Shown here: piece after piece, positions 10,118 to 17,902 of the stretch
Numbering within the stretch: the first letter of the stretch is position 1
Layout of the letters: each line of letters opens with the position of its first letter
Assembly (NCBI RefSeq): GCF_003688915.1
Contig: NZ_REFU01000001.1
Span: forward strand, 1,178,001-1,242,000
DNA length: 64,000 bases
DNA from: Rhodococcus sp. SBT000017
GTDB taxonomy: Bacteria > Actinomycetota > Actinomycetes > Mycobacteriales > Mycobacteriaceae
Reading direction: 5' to 3'
Notes under the pieces: model-generated
Databases searched by the model: none
Told to the model about the DNA's origin: nothing
What the model saw: the letters and a program-made list of their open reading frames with translations, nothing else
Position numbers and translations under genes: made by a program

Positions 10118-10669
10118 TCACATGGAGTCGGGGCCGTCGAAGTCTCCGGTGTCGGCACCGACGCGGTCGAGTTCTTCTTTGACCACCGCAAATGCCATTC
10201 CTTGCGAGTATCCGCGGCGCGCGAGCATGCCCACCAACTTGCGCACCACCTTGTCTCGATCCGCGCGAGCGTCGGGTCCATTCGGATCGGGCAAATGCAG
10301 GGTGCGGAATCGCTTGCGTACCAACTCACCTGCGCGACGGCGTTCGTCCTCGGCATCGATCAGATCCAGTGCATGCACTGCGAGTTCACTACTGACTCCC
10401 TTGTTGCGGAGCTCCATGCTCAGTGCACGTTTGCCCTTGCCGGAGTATTTGTGCCGAGATTGAACCCATTGCTGCGCGAACGATTCGTCGTCGACCAGTT
10501 TGGCCTTCTCGAGCCGGTCGAGAACGGCGTTCGCGATCTCGGTGGTGAAACCCTTCTTGGCCAGGCTGGCTTCGAGTTCGTGCCTGCTGCGCGCTCGGTC
10601 GGTCAGCAGCCGAAGGCAGACATCTTTCGCCTGTGCCTCGGTGCCGCCGCCTTCGTCTCGCTGCTGCAC
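10118..10669 (-). CDS. recX: RecA regulatory protein RecX
   Basis: Small helical protein (183 residues) that binds RecA filaments and limits recombinase and coprotease activity. It shows the repeated three-helix RecX units: CLRLLTDRARSRHELEASL, a second unit at LVDDESFAQQWVQSRH, and a third near the C-terminus at RRGYSQGMAFAVVKEEL. The start codon is GTG at 10669, 12 bases after the recA stop, the standard recA-recX operon arrangement. Expression should follow the recA DNA-damage promoters. Confidence 0.93.
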   Translation of the reverse strand: MQQRDEGGGTEAQAKDVCLRLLTDRARSRHELEASLAKKGFTTEIANAVLDRLEKAKLVDDESFAQQWVQSRHKYSGKGKRALSMELRNKGVSSELAVHALDLIDAEDERRRAGELVRKRFRTLHLPDPNGPDARADRDKVVRKLVGMLARRGYSQGMAFAVVKEELDRVGADTGDFDGPDSM

Positions 10670-10681
10670 AGCGACGACAGG

Positions 10682-11719
10682 TTAGAAGTCGACCGGAGCA
10701 GCTGCGGGCTCTTCTGCGGTGACGTCCGCGCCGATCTGCAGCTTCTCCATGATCTTCTTCTCGATCTCGTCCCGCACGTCCGGGTTCTCGAGCATGAACT
10801 TGCGGGCGTTCTCCTTGCCCTGGCCGAGCTGGTCCCCTTCGTAGGTGAACCACGAACCCGACTTACGGATGAAGCCGTGCTCGACGCCCATGTCGATCAA
10901 CGAGCCTTCGCGGCTGATGCCCTTGCCGTAGATGATATCGAACTCGGCCTGCTTGAACGGCGGCGCAACCTTGTTCTTGACCACCTTGACCCGGGTGCGG
11001 TTACCGATGGCGTCGGTTCCGTCCTTCAGAGTCTCGATGCGGCGGATGTCGAGGCGCACCGAGGCGTAGAACTTCAATGCCTTACCACCGGTGGTGGTTT
11101 CGGGAGAGCCGAACATGACGCCGATCTTCTCGCGCAGCTGGTTGATGAAGATGACGGTGGTACCGGAGTTGCTCATGGCACCGGTGATCTTGCGCAACGC
11201 CTGGCTCATCAGGCGGGCCTGCAGACCCACGTGACTGTCGCCCATCTCGCCCTCGATCTCGGCGCGCGGTACCAATGCCGCCACCGAGTCGATCACGAGG
11301 ATATCGAGAGCACCCGAACGGATCAGCATGTCGGCGATCTCGAGAGCCTGCTCACCGGTATCGGGCTGCGACACCAGCAGTGCATCGGTGTCGACACCGA
11401 GCTTCTTCGCGTAGTCGGGATCCAGTGCGTGCTCGGCGTCGATGAAGGCGGCGATGCCGCCGGCGCGCTGAGCACTGGCCACCGCGTGAAGGGCGACGGT
11501 GGTCTTACCCGAGGATTCCGGACCGTAGACCTCGATGACACGTCCACGCGGCAACCCTCCGATGCCGAGTGCCACATCGAGCGCGATCGATCCCGTGGGG
11601 ATGACGGCAATGGGCTGGCGGACCTCGTCGCCGAGGCGCATCACCGAACCCTTGCCGAAGTTCTTGTCGATCTGCGCGAGTGCGAGATCGAGTGCTTTGT
11701 CGCGATCGTATGCAGCCAT
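10682..11719 (-). CDS. recA: Recombinase RecA
   Basis: ATP-dependent strand-exchange protein and LexA coprotease (345 residues). Seen: [17 protein letters not shown] with Walker A, the [14 protein letters not shown] segment, [13 protein letters not shown] (Walker B), the L2-region [21 protein letters not shown], and an acidic C-terminal end. The protein is continuous, with no intein such as interrupts M. tuberculosis RecA. A GGGAGC ribosome site precedes the ATG by five bases. Two promoters lie upstream, and the 5' leader carries a tandem 18-base repeat. Confidence 0.99.
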   Translation of the reverse strand: MAAYDRDKALDLALAQIDKNFGKGSVMRLGDEVRQPIAVIPTGSIALDVALGIGGLPRGRVIEVYGPESSGKTTVALHAVASAQRAGGIAAFIDAEHALDPDYAKKLGVDTDALLVSQPDTGEQALEIADMLIRSGALDILVIDSVAALVPRAEIEGEMGDSHVGLQARLMSQALRKITGAMSNSGTTVIFINQLREKIGVMFGSPETTTGGKALKFYASVRLDIRRIETLKDGTDAIGNRTRVKVVKNKVAPPFKQAEFDIIYGKGISREGSLIDMGVEHGFIRKSGSWFTYEGDQLGQGKENARKFMLENPDVRDEIEKKIMEKLQIGADVTAEEPAAAPVDF

Positions 11720-11730
11720 CGTGAGCTCCC

Positions 11731-11766
11731 TGTGTCGTGTCGTTCAGCTGTGTCGTGTCGATCAGC
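11731..11766. repeat. Tandem 18-base repeat in the recA 5' leader
   Basis: Two adjacent copies of TGTGTCGTGTCGWTCAGC (differing only at W) fill most of the expected untranslated leader between the proximal recA promoter and the start codon. A partial third copy (TTTGTCGTCG) follows. On the transcript it reads as repeated CGACACGACACA. The role is unknown: possibly leader spacing or RNA structure, or slippage duplication. Confidence 0.8.
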
Positions 11767-11779
11767 TTTGTCGTCGGTA

Positions 11780-11802
11780 ACGCTAGATCGGGGTACCGAC
11801 AA
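11780..11802 (-). promoter_or_regulatory. LexA-independent DNA-damage promoter of recA (RecA-NDp / PafBC type)
   Basis: On the minus strand the sequence reads TTGTCGGTA, eight bases, then TAGCGT. This matches the mycobacterial RecA-NDp consensus tTGTCRGTG-N8-TAnnnT with one mismatch. That motif drives LexA-independent damage induction through the PafBC activator. Expected transcription start is near 11773, giving a leader of about 54 bases. The proximal position corresponds to recA P1 of M. tuberculosis. Confidence 0.75.
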
Positions 11803-11838
11803 GAAGTTTCTCGAAACCGCCCGGCAACCGTTGACACA

Positions 11839-11866
11839 AGCATAGGGGAACACGTGTTCGAGTCAA
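11839..11866 (-). promoter_or_regulatory. LexA-controlled distal recA promoter with SOS box
   Basis: Minus strand reads TTGACT, 16 bases, TATGCT: a good -35/-10 pair. The spacer holds the palindrome GAACACGTGTTC (11848-11859) preceded by TC, matching the actinobacterial SOS box TCGAAC-N4-GTTCGA except at the last bases. LexA bound there would cover the promoter. It lies upstream of the PafBC-type promoter, the same two-promoter layout as in M. tuberculosis. Confidence 0.75.
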
Positions 11867-11913
11867 CTACCGCAGCAATCGACACGCCGAGAGGATCGTA
11901 AGGACCCGAGGAG

Positions 11914-12105
11914 CTACCAGCGTTCTCTCGGCACATCGAACTCGTAACAGATCGATCGCCACACTTCGCGTGGATCCACGCCGTCCTCGATGGCCTGCGC
12001 TCCGGTTCGACCTATACCGGACAGCACGTGATCGGTCAGCAGGGAATCACCACGAACGGAGCCGAACTCCTCGGTGAGCAGTTCACGAAATTCGGTCAGA
12101 CGCAC
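11914..12105 (-). CDS. DUF3046 domain protein
   Basis: Small 63-residue protein starting at GTG 12105 and reading VRLTEFRELLTEEFG, ending DVWR-type DPREVWRSICYEFDVPRERW. The whole length is the DUF3046 domain, including AQAIEDGVDPREVW. The gene is conserved next to recA in mycobacteria (Rv2738c). The function is unknown. It lies 194 bases upstream of recA on the same strand and ten bases downstream of the glycosyltransferase-like gene, so it probably ends that transcript. Confidence 0.9.
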   Translation of the reverse strand: MRLTEFRELLTEEFGSVRGDSLLTDHVLSGIGRTGAQAIEDGVDPREVWRSICYEFDVPRERW

Positions 12106-12115
12106 AACGACAACC

Positions 12116-13288
12116 CTAACGCCCGCGCCGTGGCGTGCTGCGGGCGAGCACCCGATGACAGACGGACACCGGATCCTCGACGGACTGCGCCCCGTCCGCC
12201 GCCGTCTCCGCTGCTCGGGCGAAGCCCGGATCGGACAGCACGGTGGCCACCGCGTCGGCGATCGAGGCCGGCGTAGCGGGTCGTACGATGACGGCACTCC
12301 CCTGCCGGGCGGCCCGATTCGCCAGCTCCCATTGATCACCACCTCCGGGGACGGTCACCACCGGAACGCCGTGGATGAGTGCCTTGGCCAGCATGCCGTG
12401 GCCACCGCCACACACCACCACATCGGCATGTCGCAGAAGTTCGTCCTGGCGGCCCAGGCCTGCGTTCGCCCAGTTCGGGAGTACGTGCGGGCCTCCATCG
12501 AGAACGGACGCCACGACCCGAACTCCCTTGCCGTCCAACCCTTTCAAAGTCATCTCGAGCATTCCCTCCGCCCCGGTGAACGCTGTCGACGGCGCGACCA
12601 TCACCAGCGGTGACGAGCCGTCGGGAGCATCGAGCAGGTCGTCCGTCGGTTCCCACAGGAGCGGGCCGACCACGTGTGCGTCCTGCGGCCAGTCGGGACG
12701 GTGCACCTCGAGCGCGGGAATGGTGGCGACGAGCCGAGCAGCCGGGCCCGGATCCTCGGCAGGCAGCCCGATGCTCGTCCGTGCGCTTGACCGCTGAGCT
12801 CGCCCCTGAGCGATCGAGCGTGCCGTCAACGCGCGCATCACGGTGTCGCGCAGCCTGCCGCGAACCCCGGTCCCCGGAGCCAGGCCACTTCCGATGGGAG
12901 GCAACCCTTTCGAGGGCGAATACAGTGGATGGGGCGAGAGTTCGACCCAGGTGATACCGAGCCGCTCGGCGGCCATACCGCCGCCTGCGGTCAGGATGTC
13001 GGACACGACGAGATCGACGTTCTCCCGCTCGAGGTCGGGCAGCAACTCGGTCGAGACGAACGCCGCCCGTGAGTGGATGCGTTGTCCGGCATCGAGATCG
13101 TCGTCCTCCGGCCGCGGTGCAAGGCCACCCAACGGAAGCGCCCGCAGCCCCGCGGCATGCGCGTCGGGCACCCACCGGCTACCGGTGAAGAGGATCGGTT
13201 CGTCGCCTGCCGCGCGGAAGAGCAGAGACAGCGCGATTGCCGGAAAAGCATGCCCCGGATCGGGCCCGGCCACCACTGCTACTCGCAC
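12116..13288 (-). CDS. Glycosyltransferase-like protein (MGT/UGT fold, Rv2739c-like)
   Basis: About 390 residues. The N-terminus VRVAVVAGPDPGHAFPAIAL is the acceptor-side Rossmann start of GT-B enzymes of the UGT type. The C-terminal donor-binding region shows RHADVVVCGGGHGMLAKALIHGVPVVTVPGGGDQWELANR, close to the signature of macrolide/antibiotic-type glycosyltransferases. The substrate is unknown. The start is GTG 13288; six extra upstream codons are possible. The same gene follows recA in M. tuberculosis. It is probably a two-gene operon with the DUF3046 gene. Confidence 0.85.
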   Translation of the reverse strand: MRVAVVAGPDPGHAFPAIALSLLFRAAGDEPILFTGSRWVPDAHAAGLRALPLGGLAPRPEDDDLDAGQRIHSRAAFVSTELLPDLERENVDLVVSDILTAGGGMAAERLGITWVELSPHPLYSPSKGLPPIGSGLAPGTGVRGRLRDTVMRALTARSIAQGRAQRSSARTSIGLPAEDPGPAARLVATIPALEVHRPDWPQDAHVVGPLLWEPTDDLLDAPDGSSPLVMVAPSTAFTGAEGMLEMTLKGLDGKGVRVVASVLDGGPHVLPNWANAGLGRQDELLRHADVVVCGGGHGMLAKALIHGVPVVTVPGGGDQWELANRAARQGSAVIVRPATPASIADAVATVLSDPGFARAAETAADGAQSVEDPVSVCHRVLARSTPRRGR

Positions 13289-13403
13289 GAATACAGCGTG
13301 CCACACTCGAGCCGTGCCGCTCGACGTGTGCCGAGATCAGGTCGTGAGAGTCGGCCCGAACCTGTGCGGCGATCGGTCGAGATCGCGTTCGACGCAGCCT
13401 CGT

Positions 13404-14042
13404 TCACGCACTCTCGGGCCGGAGGTAACTGTCGACCGCATACGCCATCTCGCGTGTCACCTCGGTACCGGAGACACGCTCGGACACCATCTCCGCCGAC
13501 TGCACCGCGGACTGCACCATCAGCAGCACCAGCGTGGCCAGAGTGGTGGGATCCCCCGCACGAATCGAGGAATCACGTTGTCCGGCAACGACCAGAGAAG
13601 ACAGTGCGTCGATGATCAACGACTGACTGGTTCCGAGTCGATGCAGAATGTAGGTGGCCAACACGTCGGAATCGGAACGCAGAATCTTCACGAACAGCGG
13701 ATGGAGTCGGATGCGGTCGGCAACTTCGCCGACGGCAGTCACGATCTGATCGCGAGCCGACGCGGTGGCGTCGAAACTCGGAATCAGGGCGCCGATCTCA
13801 CGAGTGAGCAGGCTCGACACCACTGCTCGCGTATCGGCCCATCTCCTGTAGACGGTCGGCCTGCTGACCTTGGCACGACGCGCGATCTCGGCCAAGGTCG
13901 TGCGCTTGACTCCGTGTTCGAGGATGCAGGACCGGGCCGCGTCGAGAACGGTGTCCTCGACCGACTTCTCGGGAGCACCGGTTGGGGAGGGCGACTGCGG
14001 GGGCTCGGACGAGACAGGACTCGACACCGGCTGCTCGATCAC
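13404..14042 (-). CDS. TetR-family transcriptional regulator
   Basis: 212 residues. The start GTG 14042 has a GAAGGGTGG ribosome site seven bases upstream. After a Ser/Pro-rich tail the TetR DNA-binding domain reads VEDTVLDAARSCILEHGVKRTTLAEIARRAKVSRPTVYRRWADTRAVV. The C-terminal ligand domain is helical without a recognisable subfamily signature. It is divergent from the diacylglycerol-kinase gene across a 223-base region, so it may control itself and that lipid kinase. Confidence 0.88.
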   Translation of the reverse strand: MIEQPVSSPVSSEPPQSPSPTGAPEKSVEDTVLDAARSCILEHGVKRTTLAEIARRAKVSRPTVYRRWADTRAVVSSLLTREIGALIPSFDATASARDQIVTAVGEVADRIRLHPLFVKILRSDSDVLATYILHRLGTSQSLIIDALSSLVVAGQRDSSIRAGDPTTLATLVLLMVQSAVQSAEMVSERVSGTEVTREMAYAVDSYLRPESA

Positions 14043-14085
14043 GTGCCACCCTTCGCAATTCAGACAAAAGGACTGTATTTCCAGC

Positions 14086-14107
14086 GATAACAATCTCTTT
14101 CGTTACA
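14086..14107. promoter_or_regulatory. Candidate TetR operator in the divergent promoter region
   Basis: GATAAC-N10-GTTACA forms an imperfect inverted repeat in the most AT-rich part of the 223-base gap between the TetR gene and the diacylglycerol-kinase gene. It lies 44 bases upstream of the TetR start codon. No other strong palindrome was found there. Assignment to this regulator is positional only. Confidence 0.3.
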
Positions 14108-14265
14108 GTACCTCACGGTTACACGCACATTGGGCCCGCAAATCACCGGTAACACTCATGCGCAATGTACGCCGGAGGCATCCGGCGATGAATCGTCTCG
14201 GTCACCACCACGGCCATCGTCAACCCTGGCAAGCTGATCGATGTGATCGACGAATCGTTGCAACC

Positions 14266-15162
14266 GTGACCCGATCGGTGACGGTGTTGACCAATCCGAT
14301 GGCCGGAGGTGGGCGCGCAGGGCACGCCGGACGGCGCGCCGTGGCGCGCCTGAGGGAGCGAGAACTTCACGTCACGGCCATCGAAGGCCGCACACCAGGA
14401 GATGCGCTGACATTGCTCGAGAAGGCCGTCGGCAGCGGTACGGACGCCGTGGTCGCCGTCGGCGGCGACGGGCTCGTCAATCTCGTCGTTCAAGTGCTCG
14501 CCGGCACCGACGTTCCGATGGGCCTCATCCCGGCCGGCACCGGCAACGATCTGGCCCGGACTCTGGGCCTGCCTCGCGACGATGCTGCCCATGCAGCCGA
14601 CATTGTCGCCGACAACGTCACGCGCGCAATCGATCTCGGCCGGATCGGCGAGCGCTGGTTCGCCACCGTCCTGTCCAGTGGTTTCGACTCTCTGGTCACC
14701 GAGAGGGCCAAGCGACTGCGTTGGCCGCGCGGACCTCTCCGGTACAACGCGGCCATGATGCTACAGCTGGCGTCACTGGAAAAGCTCCCGTACGTCATCG
14801 AACTGGACGATGCCGAACTTCGCCTCGACGCCACCTTGGTCGCGGTCGGAAACGGCAGGAGCTACGGAGGCGGCATGGTCGTGTGCCCTGCCGCGCGGGT
14901 GGACGACGGTCTGCTCGATGTCACCGTCGTTCGCGCGGTGAGTCGGACGCGACTGCTCGGACTGTCGCCGACTCTCTATCGGGGAACACACATCGACTTG
15001 CCGGAGGTCGACACCTACACCTCGACGCAGGTCACGCTGCGGTGCGACGGAATCGTCGCCTATTCGGACGGGGAACGTGTCGCAGAACTACCTGTTACCG
15101 CACGTTGCGTGTCGCGGGCACTTCGAGTGTTCGTAGATCAGGTTTCTGCGTCTCGTGGGTGA
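14266..15162 (+). CDS. Diacylglycerol/lipid kinase family protein
   Basis: About 298 residues with the DAGK catalytic domain: VTVLTNPMAGGGRAGHAGRRA at the N-terminus, the nucleotide motif AVGGDGLVNLV, and LIPAGTGNDLARTLGLP. The C-terminal half GRSYGGGMVVCPAARVDDGLLDVTVV matches the DagK/YegS fold. It phosphorylates diacylglycerol or a related lipid at the membrane, recycling lipid to phosphatidic acid. GTG 14266 is chosen because the conserved core begins a few residues later; the frame is open upstream and the ribosome site is weak. The neighbouring TetR regulator is divergent. Confidence 0.88.
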   Translation: MTRSVTVLTNPMAGGGRAGHAGRRAVARLRERELHVTAIEGRTPGDALTLLEKAVGSGTDAVVAVGGDGLVNLVVQVLAGTDVPMGLIPAGTGNDLARTLGLPRDDAAHAADIVADNVTRAIDLGRIGERWFATVLSSGFDSLVTERAKRLRWPRGPLRYNAAMMLQLASLEKLPYVIELDDAELRLDATLVAVGNGRSYGGGMVVCPAARVDDGLLDVTVVRAVSRTRLLGLSPTLYRGTHIDLPEVDTYTSTQVTLRCDGIVAYSDGERVAELPVTARCVSRALRVFVDQVSASRG

Positions 15163-15176
15163 CCGGTACCGCCGCG

Positions 15177-15350
15177 TCAGAACTTCAGCGACGAGCGATC
15201 GTCGTTCGACGAGATCGCCTTGTACAGCCACACCAGTCCCAACACGATCGCGCCGGCCACCACCAGCCAGAAGACACCCTTGATGATGGTGCCCAGAAGC
15301 GCGAGCGCAATCCAGATCAGAACGATGAATCCCAGTACTTTCCAGAACAT
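15177..15350 (-). CDS. Small two-helix membrane protein
   Basis: 57 residues, starting MFWKVLGFIVLIW at ATG 15350 with AGGAG seven bases upstream. Two hydrophobic stretches (residues about 4-24 and 26-45) are followed by a polar tail SSNDDRSSLKF. There is no recognised family. Similar 'MFWKILGFIVLIWLALAVLG' proteins are frequent in Mycobacteriales and may be envelope proteins. It is convergent with the lipid-kinase gene, with 14 bases between stops. Confidence 0.75.
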   Translation of the reverse strand: MFWKVLGFIVLIWIALALLGTIIKGVFWLVVAGAIVLGLVWLYKAISSNDDRSSLKF

Positions 15351-15448
15351 GAGTGCTCCTACCGTGTCGCCGCGCACCGTGTCGTATCGCGTACTTCGAT
15401 ACTGTCACCAGGGCGCGACGAACACATCGGGGTGAACCCTGAATTGTC

Positions 15449-16318
15449 TCAGCGGTGCCGCGACCGGATCTGGTCGATCTCGGTGAGCGCCTCGGCCCAT
15501 CCCTGCAGTCGATCCGTCGCCGACAGCAGCTCGCGTCGATGCGATTCCACGACCGTCGTCGACGCCGATCCGGCCGGTCCGGTCATCCGCGCGGCCGCTG
15601 CGACGAGCTGCTCGTACTGATCGACCCCGGTAGCGAGTTCGGCTGCAGCCGAAGCTATTCCGTTGCTCAGGTGTTCGCGGGTCACAGCGCTCGCCGCCCC
15701 CGCACGTTCCAGAGCGGCGATGTCGACGGCGACTCCTTCGAGACCGCGGGCTGCATCGGAGGTCACCGCGATCATCTCCTCGACGTCGTCGGCACCGATC
15801 GTCTCGGACCTCGCCAGGATCCCCAGCAGCTCGAACAGACTCTGCTCGGCACCGGCCAGTCGGGTCATCGACTCGTATGCGGCAGATCCGCGCTGCGGCG
15901 ACACGCGCTTGGTCGGTAGGCCCACGGGGACCGGTTGAGCCCGAAGACGCCGCAACCGCGTCACCGCAAATGCCGCCGGGACGGCCATGAGGGCAGCACC
16001 ACCGCCGCCCACGAACAGAGTCCACTCCGGTGCCGACAACACCGCCATCCCCGCAGTTCCCACCGCTGTAGTCGTGGACGCGGCTCCGAACCTGATTCCG
16101 CGTCGCCTGGCGCGGCGAATCTTCTTCAGATGCTTGACGCGGGGGTCCTTCCGACGTCCTGCAGCGTCGAGAATCGAGGTCCCGACGCTACGAGCGGACT
16201 CCGCCAGAGACCTGACCACTGCACCGGACTCGGTGACGGCCGCGGTCACGGACTCTCGATCGAGCGAAACGGCCGGCCGCTTACGCGACCGGCCGGATTC
16301 GTGATCTCTTCTACCCAT
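15449..16318 (-). CDS. pspM: Phage-shock-type membrane protein PspM-like
   Basis: 289 residues. A basic N-terminal region (KKIRRARRRGIRF) precedes two hydrophobic segments at about residues 79-95 and 99-120, then a helical alanine-rich cytosolic domain. There is no enzyme motif. Assignment rests on position: clgR, pspA and this gene follow each other as clgR-pspA-pspM (Rv2745c-Rv2744c-Rv2743c) do in M. tuberculosis, where PspM is the membrane partner of PspA in envelope-stress response. It follows pspA by 43 bases on the same strand. Confidence 0.72.
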   Translation of the reverse strand: MGRRDHESGRSRKRPAVSLDRESVTAAVTESGAVVRSLAESARSVGTSILDAAGRRKDPRVKHLKKIRRARRRGIRFGAASTTTAVGTAGMAVLSAPEWTLFVGGGGAALMAVPAAFAVTRLRRLRAQPVPVGLPTKRVSPQRGSAAYESMTRLAGAEQSLFELLGILARSETIGADDVEEMIAVTSDAARGLEGVAVDIAALERAGAASAVTREHLSNGIASAAAELATGVDQYEQLVAAAARMTGPAGSASTTVVESHRRELLSATDRLQGWAEALTEIDQIRSRHR

Positions 16319-16361
16319 GTCGACGCTGCTGTCGGACGACCGAGGTGTTCGTCAGGTCGAT

Positions 16362-17171
16362 CTACGCCTGAGCCGGGGGCTCGGGCGTCGCGTCCGGGGA
16401 CTTGGCGATCGACGGCTTCGCCGCGGCATTGCCGGACGGCAGCGAGTCGCCTGCCATCGATGCGCGGATCTGCTCCAAGCGACTGTGGCCCGCCATCTGC
16501 ACGGATGCCTGCTGGACCTCCATCATGCGACCGGAGACCGTGTTCTGCGCCAGCTCCGCCGATCCCAGGGCATCTGCGTAGCGACGTTCGATCTTGTCGC
16601 GCACAGCGTCGAGGCTCGGGGTGTTGCCGGGCGCGGACAGGGTGCTGTCCATCGACCGAAGGGATTCGCTGACCTTCTCCTGCATCTTCGCCTGCTCGAG
16701 CTGGCTGAGCAGCTTCGTGCGTTCTGCGACCTTCGACTGCAGAGCCATGGCGTTCTGCTCGACGGCCTTCTTGGCCTGGGTGGCCGCCTGCAGGGACTGG
16801 TCGTGCAGGACCTTGAGGTCCTCGACGCTCTGCTCGGCGGTCACCAGCTGCGCAGCGAATGCCTCGGCTGCGTTCGTGTACTGCGTGGCCTTCTCGATGT
16901 CGCCTGCGGTGGCGGCCTGATCGGCCAGCGTCACCGCTTGCCGAGCGTTCGCGTTGAGCTTCTCGACCTCGTCCAGCTGCCGGCTGAGCTTCATTTCGAG
17001 CTGGCGCTGATTACCGATGACGGACGCGGCCTGCTGGGACAGTGCCTGATGCTGCCGCTGCGCGTCTTCGATCGCCTGCTGAATCTGAACTTTGGGGTCG
17101 GCCTTCTCGTCGATCTTGGAATTGAAGAGCGCCATCATGTACTTCCAGGCTTTGACGAAAGGATTAGCCAT
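16362..17171 (-). CDS. pspA: Phage shock protein A (PspA/IM30 family)
   Basis: 269 residues, almost entirely coiled coil. It begins [38 protein letters not shown] and keeps the long PspA helices rich in Gln/Glu/Ala. In this family the protein binds stressed membrane and, in mycobacteria, also ClgR. The C-terminal [13 protein letters not shown] tail is longer than in E. coli PspA. It is the second gene of clgR-pspA-pspM and should be induced with clgR by the upstream ECF-type promoter. It corresponds to the mycobacterial 35-kDa antigen. Confidence 0.95.
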   Translation of the reverse strand: MANPFVKAWKYMMALFNSKIDEKADPKVQIQQAIEDAQRQHQALSQQAASVIGNQRQLEMKLSRQLDEVEKLNANARQAVTLADQAATAGDIEKATQYTNAAEAFAAQLVTAEQSVEDLKVLHDQSLQAATQAKKAVEQNAMALQSKVAERTKLLSQLEQAKMQEKVSESLRSMDSTLSAPGNTPSLDAVRDKIERRYADALGSAELAQNTVSGRMMEVQQASVQMAGHSRLEQIRASMAGDSLPSGNAAAKPSIAKSPDATPEPPAQA

Positions 17172-17308
17172 GGGGTGGTCCTGCCTCCATCTGTTGCGCC
17201 GCGGTGGCCGCGTACGGGTCGGCTGCTCTCGCAGTGACCGAAATGAACCTGTCCGTGCTGTGAAAGTCGGGTGCGTGGTCTGGAGTGGAACTGGGTACTT
17301 TTCCGATC

Positions 17309-17650
17309 TTAGGCGGCGGCGAGAGCTCTGGCAGCAGGTGCCGGAATCACGACGCGAGTCTCGCCGTCGATACGGGTGGCGACAGCCGCGTCGTCGAGCC
17401 GCGCGGCCGCGGTGGAGGCGTCGGACAGTGTCACGCTGACATCGCTCATGACGTCCGAGAGAGGGACGGCGAGGGCGTCGCAGATCGCGGCGAGGAGTTC
17501 GCTCGACGCCTCCTTGCGACCGCGTTCCACCTCGGAGAGGTATCCGAGGCTCACGCGTGCGGTGTTCGAGACTTCACGCAGGGTTCGGCTCTGTGCGACG
17601 CGAGTACGCCGCAGACTGTCGCCGAGTGCTTCACGCAATAGCAGCGCCAT
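17309..17650 (-). CDS. clgR: Stress-response transcriptional regulator ClgR
   Basis: 113-residue XRE-type regulator. The start ATG 17650 is fixed by a GAGGAGGAG ribosome site six bases upstream. The helix-turn-helix lies at about residues 22-45 ([21 protein letters not shown]), followed by the [16 protein letters not shown] helix. ClgR activates clp protease genes and the psp operon in actinobacteria. The C-terminus ends [10 protein letters not shown], like the LAA-type ClpP degradation tag described for ClgR of Streptomyces, so the activator is probably itself a Clp substrate. Confidence 0.93.
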   Translation of the reverse strand: MALLLREALGDSLRRTRVAQSRTLREVSNTARVSLGYLSEVERGRKEASSELLAAICDALAVPLSDVMSDVSVTLSDASTAAARLDDAAVATRIDGETRVVIPAPAARALAAA

Positions 17651-17741
17651 CTCGCTCCTCCTCGTTGGTGTTCGTGCCGACGACTGTGCCGCCGAGACGA
17701 CAACGTTCATATCTCGTTCGTCCGAAGCCGTCACGATGTTC

Positions 17742-17769
17742 AACGTCCCAGCCGGTCCGATTGGTTCCC
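17742..17769 (-). promoter_or_regulatory. ECF (SigE-type) promoter of clgR-pspA-pspM
   Basis: On the minus strand GGGAACC is followed after 17 bases by CGTT. This fits the mycobacterial sigma-E consensus GGGAACY-N16/17-SGTT. The predicted transcript starts near 17735, about 85 bases before the clgR start codon. SigE control of the homologous operon is established in M. tuberculosis. Here it is inferred from the motif. Confidence 0.7.
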
Positions 17770-17902
17770 GACCCTATATGCCCGTTCACTCCGACACGCG
17801 CCGAAGTTGCTCCGACACGGCTGCCAAGACTGTATCCCGCCGACTCGTTCGCCTGCTCGCCCGCGCGCGACACGGCCGTTGTCGAGGTCACGTCGGAAGG
17901 AT

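Noticed and set aside
10682-11719. Intein in recA
   Set aside because: The RecA sequence is continuous at 345 residues, with no insertion in the Walker A region or elsewhere.
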